Of a stretch of 64,000 bases of DNA, positions 56,494-64,000 are shown piece by piece. Location of the stretch: contig JASAND010007799.1 of the NCBI GenBank assembly GCA_030248195.1, forward strand, positions 1 to 64,000. The letters run 5' to 3'. A program made the position numbers and the translations under genes. Source of the stretch: Trissonchulus latispiculum. Lineage: Eukaryota > Nematoda > Enoplea > Enoplida > Ironidae. A model generated the notes under the pieces. It made no database searches and was not told where the DNA came from. It worked only from the letters and a program-made list of their open reading frames with translations. Position 1 is the stretch's first letter. Each line of letters opens with the position of its first letter.

Positions 56494-57278
56494 CAAGAAC
56501 CAAAAATGCTCCTTCGTCGCATGTAAAATACATATGAGCACTCTCAGGCAGGTTGTACAAACACGGAAACTAGCCTGTAAAATGCATATGAGTGACGTTG
56601 AGGTTGTAAAGTAAGGAAAACAAGTTGCAACGGCTTAACATATGAGCCTGTCCTACAACGAGGCTCATATTGGCGTATGTCATAATATAATTTGTCGAAA
56701 TTTGACCTTCATATAAATAGCACTTAAAGCTTTTCATTACAAAATTGTCCTTCACACATCTTGTCGCTAAGACATTATAGTGTGCATACGCATTATACGG
56801 CATGCCACTCTGCGCTCTGACTCAGAGCCATGTGGGGAAAGCATTACGTATGTGAGAGTAGTGTGTCATAGTGTTCCGAGAATACAGTAGGTGTACTATA
56901 GTGCTTCCGGAAATAGTAGGTGCCATGGTGTTTCGGGAAACACCAGCTTGCATATGTACAGTTAAACTTGAGGTGTCGCAGTTCACTTCGTTCTGTCCAT
57001 TTCTTTCAAGCCACAATGTTAACATGTTATGTCTATTCATTCGTTTTTTCTTTAATATGATGACCTGATGATCTTTAAGAAGGCTGCACTGTGACGCCAA
57101 TATGAGCCTCGTTGTAGGACAGGCTCATATGTTAAGCCGTTGCAACTTGTTTTCCTTACTTTACAACCTCAACGTCACTCATATGCATTTTACAGGCTAG
57201 TTTCCGTGTTTGTACAACCTGCCTGAGAGTACTCATATGTATTTTACATGCGACGAAGGAGCATTTTTGGTTCTTGTT
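56494..57278 (+). mobile_element. Inverted-repeat head B of the satellite-linked element
   Basis: Arms 56494-56680 and 57092-57278 pair over ~187 bp around a ~410-bp core. They carry CTCATATGCATTTTACA-type motifs and end at GGAGCATTTTTGGTTCTTG, as in head A. The right arm is followed by TTTTACATATGT and, ~85 bp later, by the 147-bp unit array. Confidence 0.85.
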
Positions 57279-57364
57279 TTCCATTCTTTTACATATGTAT
57301 GCGCAAAAAAGAACCAACATAATATATTTCCGAACACCATGCGCAAGCAGATATATACGTACTA

Positions 57365-57605
57365 TTTTGACTACTTTTGGAAAATTTCATATTTGACCTT
57401 GACCCAAAATCGCTTACGTCCCCACCCCACCCCACCACAGCACGCTACAGCCACTTTGAGCATGCAATTCTATGACAAAAGTTGCTCACCTCACTTAGGG
57501 CTTTCATTTGGTACCAAATTTGACCACTTTGGAAAAATTTCATTTCTGACCGAAAATCGCCTAAGTCCCCACCAAACCCCACCACAGCACGCTACAGCCA
57601 CTTTA
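57365..57605 (+). repeat. 147-bp satellite unit, about 1.6 copies
   Basis: Same unit as 39375-40235 (ACAGCACGCTACAGCCACTT, GGGCTTTCATTTGGTACC, CGAAAATCGCCTAAGTCCCC). Confidence 0.9.
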
Positions 57606-58480
57606 CAGGCAATCCCAAGGCTGGCCAGATCTGGTTCATCTGGTTCAAAGTTGAACAAGTTCCAGGTTCAAGCTACTGTAGATAGCTGGAAGGCTGATAT
57701 TTGGCATACAAAGGTTGATGGGCATGGGGAATTCACTGGTGGTGTTATTTTGGGGATCCGACCCATGGCTGGCCAGATCTGGTTCAACTGGTTCAAAGTT
57801 GAACCAGTTCCTGGTTCAAGCTACTGGAGATAGCTGGAAGGCTGATATTTGGCATACAAAGGTCATTGGACATGGGGAATCCACTGGTGGTGTTATTTTG
57901 GGGATCCGACGCATGGCTGGTCAGATCTGGTTCATCTGGTTCAAAGTTGAACCAGTTCCTGGTTCAAGCTACTGGAGATAGCTGGAAGGCTGGTATTTGG
58001 CATACAAAGGTTATTGGGCATGGGGAATTCACTGGTGGTGTTATTTTGGGGATCCGACCCATGGCTGGCCAGATCTGGTTCAACTGGTTCAAAGTTGAAC
58101 CAGTTCCTGGTTCAAGCTGCTGGAGATAGCTGGAAGGCTGATATTTGGCATACAAAGGTTATTGGGCATGGGGAATCTGCTGGTGGTGTTATTTTGGGGA
58201 TCCGACCCAAGGCTGGCCAGATCTGGTTCAAAGTTGAACCAGTTCCTGGTTCAAGCTACTGGAGATAGCTGGAAGGCTGATATTTGTCATACAAAAGTTA
58301 TTGGGCATGGGGAATTCCCTGGTGGTGTTATTTTGGGGATCCGACCCAAGGCTGGCCAGATCTGGTTCATCTGGTTCAAAGCTGAACCAGTTCCTGGTTC
58401 AAGCTACTGGAGATAGCTGGAAGGTTGATCTTTTGCACACAAAGGTTATTGGGCATGGGGAATTCACTGGTGGTGTTGGA
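57606..58480 (+). repeat. 148-bp tandem array, about six copies
   Basis: GGCTGGCCAGATCTGG starts at 57619, 57767, 57915, 58063, 58211 and 58350. The last interval is 139 bp because CTGGTTCAT is missing from the 58211 copy. Each unit holds a TGGTTCAAAGTTGAACCA hairpin and GGATCC. The overlapping frames through it are repeat artefacts. Confidence 0.92.
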
Positions 58481-59570
58481 AAAGTAGGAACGCTTGTTTC
58501 AATGAGTATATTTTCAGAACCGACGGAAGTGTCCACTGGCCACTGCAAGCTAGGTGGCCTATTGACCAGTGGTCAAATCCCCTAAGACAGCGTTTTTCGG
58601 CGTTTTGGTTGGGGGCAAGTAAATTAAACCCAGGGGTGGGGGCTGGGCATATATTTTAAATCGCCTATGCTCGTTGCAAGGGTATGTATATTTTCGATAT
58701 ATACGGATGGAAGTGACCACTGGTCACTATGGGTCTGTATGATTTGTCAGTATGCCATTGGTTTCATTCGTGTATTGATTTTGCCCGTTTAGAGTTTTTG
58801 CATTGATATATTGTAAAGGGACATACGTATAAAAATTGTTGCTGTGCATTGTATACTTGCTAACTTATATAACTACTGAGGTGGTTTCCTGATGAAAGCA
58901 AGTGGGAGGGTAACTGTGGGCCTCCCCCTAGATGTCATGACAAAACGAGACAGTCAAAATCTGTTTTTCTGCTTATGCGTAATACGCATTGTCTGGGCAC
59001 CTTATGGTGAGTGGAGGGGAGCCCAAAAACGTGGGGGTAGGGTCAAGTGGGGGGCCGGAAAAGTGGGGGGGGGGGCACCCCACCCCAGTAAAAAAGCCCA
59101 GCGTATGTATACTGACTTAATTTTTGTGCATTTATATAGCTTATTTTTATAGAAAAATTTTATTATCCTCACAAAACAGCCTGACCCTCGGACTTTTGGG
59201 TTGGGTCAAAGAAGCCCCCACAGAAAATCGACTAAGCCTAGATAAAATAAGCCGACATATATAATATGCAGCTTTAACTCTGAAAAAAGGAACAAAAGCT
59301 TTGTTTCAGTAGCAGATAGACGAGTACCCTCAGTACGAGTACCCAAACCTCACAAAGAATACCCTCATACTCCATCCCCCCCGAGCAGTATATATATAAA
59401 TCCAGGCATTGTATGTATTTGCATTTCAACGTTGTCTGCTGGAATCATCTAAGCTGTACTCTTCTTTCTAAGAAGTTCTTTGTTTTTTCATTAGTAATTT
59501 AATTCATTTGTATATAACCCGCCCAATCTATTGTTTTCTCGTAACCGTTTTACGTATATATACGTTTAGC
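58481..59570. other. No gene; repeat-derived sequence
   Basis: Contains G/C runs (59060-59085) and TA runs. The GTCCACTGGCCACTGCAAGC-type stretch at 58532 has a weak echo at 58690-58735 (GTGACCACTGGTCACT). Frame 58892-59152 is not convincing. Confidence 0.35.
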
Positions 59571-59790
59571 TTGTGATACTTATCAAGCGGCCATCTTGCA
59601 TTCTCGTGAAACCGCCTATGTCTTAACGTACAGTCACGTACCTAGTCACGTGAGGCATCCTGCGTATGTCTTCACTTTCAGCTAGTCACGTGAGACAGCC
59701 AACATATATGTTTTTACTTCGCTAGTCACGTGAGACCGCCATCTTGGATTCTATTGAAACCGCCTACAACTTTTGTTTGTTGGTTGCAAT
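59571..59790. promoter_or_regulatory. Three CACGTG boxes 40 bp apart with CCATCTTG boxes
   Basis: TAGTCACGTGAG lies at 59643, 59683 and 59723 (CACGTG at 59647, 59687, 59727). GTCACGTGA matches the palindromic bHLH site used by TFEB/HLH-30 and USF-type factors. Two CGCCATCTTG/GCCATCTTG boxes (59591, 59738), each followed by ATTCT and TGAAACCGCCTA, resemble YY1 sites. The layout looks like a promoter or an expanded 40-bp repeat; I found no exon for a gene it would drive. Confidence 0.5.
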
Positions 59791-60000
59791 GGTGGCGTAG
59801 TGTAAAACTGCTTTGAGCGAACATCTCACCACAGGTGTGCCCACCTGTCAGAGTTTGTTCGGTTGGAGGTTTCGACTGTCAGGGGGGTGGTCAAAAATTT
59901 TATCCTAAACTATATCAAGACTGTACTCAAGTTTTTCTGCTAAAAAAACTGAATCTTCTTCGATGTAAAATCAGCAGGGTATTTTTAGTGATTTTTTTCC

Positions 60001-60340
60001 GGGGGGGGGGCTTCCAAGGGGGGAATTCTTTGCAAAAATGCTTACTGAAGAAGAGGGGGGGTTGCCAACAATTTGCACTTTCAAACACAATACATGCACA
60101 CCAATTTCAAATCTCGGGGGGGGGGTAAATGGTCTCAAAATTTCTGGGGGCGGGGTTGGGGGGCTTCCCAGGGGGGAAGAAGTGTTGGGAGGGGGGAATA
60201 TTCTTTGCAAAAATGCTTACTGAAGGAAAGGTGGGGGTTGTCAACAATTTGCACTTTCAAACACAATGCATGCACACCAATTTCAAATCTCGGGGGGGGC
60301 AAATTGTCTCAAAAATTCTGGGGGCGGGGTTATCCTCCCC
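60001..60340 (+). repeat. Two direct copies of a G-tract-rich repeat (~170 bp)
   Basis: Both copies contain TTCTTTGCAAAAATGCTTAC, AACAATTTGCACTTTCAAAC and CCAATTTCAAATCTCGGGGG. Copy 1 is about 60001-60156, copy 2 about 60157-60340. G runs of 6-10 make G-quadruplexes likely. Confidence 0.8.
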
Positions 60341-60800
60341 CAAAGCAAGCTGTGGTTTCCCGCACTTCTCCACCCCACTGTTTCTCTTAGAAAAAGCCAG
60401 GGGGATGGCCAAAAGTTGTATGGGGGTATTCTAAGGGGGTGAAAGGACGCGCCCAAGCCCTCCTGGTGAAACTATGCGGAGGGGGGGGGGGGTTGAACGA
60501 AGGGAGGGGGTCTTCCAAAACTTTTAGAGAGGCTATATAATTTTTATATTTTTGGCCGATTGAGCGGGGGTACAAAAACTGCCATTTTCTTGACCCCCCA
60601 ATCTCTGTCTTCTGGGCTTTTTCTAGGCAAAAAAGTGGGGGCGGGGAGGTGCTTCAACCGACCGCCCCTACCCAACCCCCCAAAAATTTCTAAACTGCTC
60701 AAACTCGAATTTCCAAGCATTTATCCACCTTGTCTTGGAAACCTCTACTTTCTGAATTTCCATTCATTACTTGACGATTATTGTGAAAAATACACACATA

Positions 60801-60822
60801 CGCATATATATATATATATATA
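60801..60822. repeat. (TA)n microsatellite
   Basis: About ten TA units. Confidence 0.85.
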
Positions 60823-61018
60823 AACGAATGAAATTTTTGTATTTACTCAGATTTTTGTTACATACTGTGTTGCACTGAGCTTCCTTCAAGCCCGTCTTCT
60901 GGCGATTGTGGCTGGATTGAAGAAGACGACTGGTGCGGAGCTGTGTTCTGGTATGTACGTATATACATGCTTTGCTTATTACACTTATCAATGCTTGCTT
61001 TGGCAGTCATGACCATGG

Positions 61019-61985
61019 TTTCTTTGTGTTCGGGGTTCCCTGGATTATTCCTTGACAAATTTGGGGGGGGGTTGACACATCGATGGGGGTCTCGGCCTAA
61101 ATGGCGGGCGTTTTTGGAAAGAATTTTTACGTGTAAAAATGCGAGAAATCGCTAAAAATGACTAATTCTAATGACGAAGCAAAAGTGCCGAAAATATTAC
61201 CTAATTATATTAGTAATATATACTTCAACTAAAATGATTGAGCTCGTTTGAGAAGTAGAGCGGGGGGGGGGCTCGTACGAGTAAGGTGCGCCCGTTCACA
61301 GTAGAACAACTAAGAATAGTGGGAGTTCACCATATCACTTTTTTTGTGTTCGGGGTTCCCTGGATTATTCCTTGACAAATGTTGGGGGGGACAGCCCACA
61401 TCGATGGGGGTCTCGGCCTAAATGGCGGGCGTTTTTGGAAAGAATTTTTACTTGTAAAAATGCGAGAAATCGCTAAAAATGACTAATTCTAATGACGAAG
61501 CAAAAGTGCCGAAAATATTACCTAATTATATTAGTAATATATACTTCAACTAAAATGATTGAGCTCGATTGAGAAGTAGAGCGGGGGGGGGGCTCGTCCG
61601 AGTAAGGTGCGCCCGTTCACAGTAGAACAACTAAGAATAGTGGGAGTTCACCATATCACTTTCTTTGTGTTCGGGGTTCCCTGGATTATTCCTTGACAAA
61701 TGTTGGGGGGGGGGAACAGCCCACATCGATGGGGGTCTCGGCCTAAATGGCGGGCGTTTTTCGAAAGAATTTTACGTGTAAAAATGCGAGAAATCGCTAA
61801 AAATGACTAATTCTAATGACGAAGCAAAAGTGCCGAAAATATTACCTAATTATATTAGTAATATATACTTCAACTAAAATGATTGAGCTCGATTGAGAAG
61901 TAGAGCAGGGGTGGGGGGCTCGTCCGAGTAAGGTGCGCCCGTTTACAGTATAACAACTAAGAATACAGGGAGTTCACCATATCAC
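61019..61985 (+). repeat. Three tandem copies of a ~320-bp repeat
   Basis: TGTGTTCGGGGTTCCCTGG starts at 61025, 61345 and 61666. The copies share CGGCCTAAATGGCGGGCGTT and ATTGAGCTCG then differ mainly in the length of G runs (7-10 G), so they are recent duplicates. No domain in any frame. Confidence 0.88.
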
Positions 61986-64000
61986 TGTTTGTTTTAGGTT
62001 CAGATTTGCTCGAGTGTGGCTCAGTGTGTCCGTTTTTTATGATCTCAGTTTGGAGTCTGCTCAATTCAACTGTTGCTGATAAAGGTCGTTAAGGTAGTGA
62101 TGCAAATTTCCGTATTATATCATGTATGTATTGTGTATAATGTGTTCATAGCGACAAATACAGGACAATGTGAAACTGATAATTTTTCATTTTTTGCCTT
62201 TCATAGGCCAACATTTGTGTGGGGAAGCGTAAAGGGCGGCCCTCACAGGTCTAAGAAGGCACGGATTTCTGAGGACGGGGGCGGTGGCGGAGATATCGTT
62301 GGGAAATGCTTTAAAAAGTTGTTTTTTCTGCTGACAAGTTTAAACAAATTTAAGTTTAAAACTACTCAGAAACTCCTAAAGTTGCGGTAAAGCCTTAAGA
62401 GATTATTAGAATCTTTTTTCGGGTACTTCTGACTTCTTGGGGGAAAGGTGGAAATTCTGGGGGCTACGGCCCCCTCCTGCAGGAAAAGCCAAGGCTATAT
62501 TTGCATCCAAACTATATATAGAATAAATACCTGCTTGCTCTGCGCCGTATGGCAGGGTCTGATTTCTCTGCAACGCTATCTGTTCTTTCGTATTTTCTAT
62601 ATTCTCATACAGCACATGTATCTAATTAGTTCCTACTCTAATATTACGTTTTCTGCATCGATTCGCATATCATACTCATGTCTAAGTATTTCCTACTTTA
62701 CTATTGCGTTTTCTGCATCCACATTTACGTATGTTGGGTTCTCTGCATTGGAGTAGAGGTTGATTTGAGCAGACCACGTACAAAGCTTAGCGTTTTCACC
62801 TAAAACAAGTGGGGAGATAATACTGCTTTAACAGAGTATATATTTTTAGGGTTTATTCCCGGTGGGGGCGGGGGGAGACGGAAGTAGGAAGAATTTTTAT
62901 ATTTATTTAGGTAAAGGTTAACACAATGCCTGTTTAATAGCTAAAATCTGCTTTTAAACTAAAATGTATATACATATTTATATTACTTGAAGTTGGCTCC
63001 ATATCCATGGAAACCCAAAAATGAGAGGAAGAAATTACAACATTTAGCACTTTGGCTTTTTGCTAGGTAAAAATTTCTGGGGGGACCCCCCAGGTCTGGG
63101 GGGACCCCCCAGGTCTGGGGGGGTGACGGATTTCTGGGGGAAAAATTTTTTCCAAAATGCTTAAAAATAGCTATTTTTGGCTGCTTAGCTAAAAATGTAA
63201 CTTTTTAACCTAACTTTGAGCTTAAAATAGCTAAACATGCTAAAAAAGGAAAAAATATCCGACGATGCCGGAAAATATTTGAAAATTTAAAATCCCTATT
63301 TTTCTGTTGACTTCTGAAGTTTGGGGCCCGGCCGGCCCTAATCCTGGAGGGGGGCGACCTAAGTCTGGGGGAACCTATTTCTGGGGGGGGCGCCAACCAC
63401 CCCCCCCCCCGTTGAAAAAAGCCGGTTTGAAATTTTATACTTTCCGACGGTTTGTGATTGCCTAAGTCCATACATTTCCTGTATCCGCTCTTGCGTCGTG
63501 CCGAAAGCGTACCACTTACGAGGATAGGAAGTCGGGTGAAGCTCAGCTTCGGCGCAACCTCGGTACGTGAGTAGGGGAGACTCCTGCCATGCAGGCAGGC
63601 ACGATCTGCTTGAGTCAGGTAGCGTCATGTACGGCGGCATACTGACGACCAGCATTTTTACAGTTTTTCTTTGGAATCTGTCAAACTTAGCTTTCGTAGT
63701 TTCTGGTATTGAGCTGCCTCATGGCTGACTGTCACTGTGGTTTTTTACCATTCCAAGGCAATCCTTTCACCTTAAATCAATTTTTTGGAGTCAGGCTTCA
63801 GCGAGGCAACTTGGTGGACTATGGACTACCATCCCATTAACTTGCTCGTTAAGGGTTTCCTCAGTTTATATATTTGTCAGGCCTCGTCCAAGCTTCTTTA
63901 CAACGATTTTATCTTTCTTAGGTTGTTTAACAGCTGTGCCAATTTCATAATATTGTTCCTGGTTATACGTAATCTTCTGGAATTTCAGCGAGGCAACATT
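61986..64000. other. No supported gene; G/C-run repeats
   Basis: Contains GGGGGGACCCCCCAGGTCTG duplicated at 63080-63118 and long G/C homopolymers (63385-63412). A minus-strand frame at 63655-63416 has coding-like composition (for example RGCAEAELHPTSYPRKWY) and a perfect internal donor (CTC/gtaagt), but no recognisable domain and no matching acceptor. Confidence 0.35.

Noticed and set aside
57210..58585. Series of overlapping frames of 84-207 codons
   Set aside because: Each is the 148-bp satellite read in successive frames.
63359..63655. Coding exon with RGCAEAELHPTSYPRKWY
   Set aside because: Composition is suggestive but there is no recognised domain, no partner exon inside the window, and its 3' part runs into G/C-run repeat. 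Left as a note only.

Overview
This window is eukaryotic, repeat-rich nuclear DNA, most likely from a nematode. Three things point there: a one-exon Srsx-like chemoreceptor, a secreted PAN/apple-like protein, and genes whose start codon lies within about 11 bases of a pyrimidine-rich AG acceptor, as expected for spliced-leader trans-splicing. Long introns full of transposons are unlike Caenorhabditis. A more basal nematode, such as a mermithid, would fit, but the clade is an inference.

Five protein-coding genes can be supported. They are (1) a five-membrane-segment orphan protein, 8294-8989 (+); (2) a 316-residue BAR-domain protein resembling endophilin B without its SH3, five exons with phase-0 introns, 15429-9442 (-); (3) an Srsx-like GPCR, 24316-25248 (+); (4) a secreted PAN-like protein in at least five exons, 31345-28724 (-), with one junction unresolved; and (5) a complete 223-residue CHMP4/Snf7 ESCRT-III subunit, five exons over 12.8 kb, 48191-35414 (-). 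They look like unrelated neighbours, not an operon or pathway.

Most of the rest is mobile DNA, and many insertions can be bounded by target duplications. These include a fold-back element (2415-3754) beside a non-autonomous LTR element (3770-6606); hAT-in-hAT-in-SINE inside the BAR gene (10115-13243); a MULE with a FLYWCH-like finger and DDE transposase, broken once by frameshift and once by a stop (19055-21127); a nest of four inverted-repeat elements (26562-28684); tRNA-derived SINEs, a TTA-flanked MITE and TA-flanked elements inside CHMP4 introns; and a 5'-truncated LINE (50345-52135).

The most unusual structures are in the right half. Two copies of one architecture (37232-40690 and 56494-58490) have an inverted-repeat head with a ~400 bp core followed by a tandem array of a 147-bp unit and then a second, unrelated tandem array. 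Between and beside them lies a 78-bp satellite built from CTGG...CCAG palindromes. It is present in both orientations and interrupted by several elements flanked by TA or TATA. Regulatory-looking sites include three TTCTAGAA palindromes 10 bp apart (heat-shock element pattern, 18510-18537) and three CACGTG boxes 40 bp apart (59647-59732). The last 5 kb holds G-tract-rich tandem repeats and no gene I can support.
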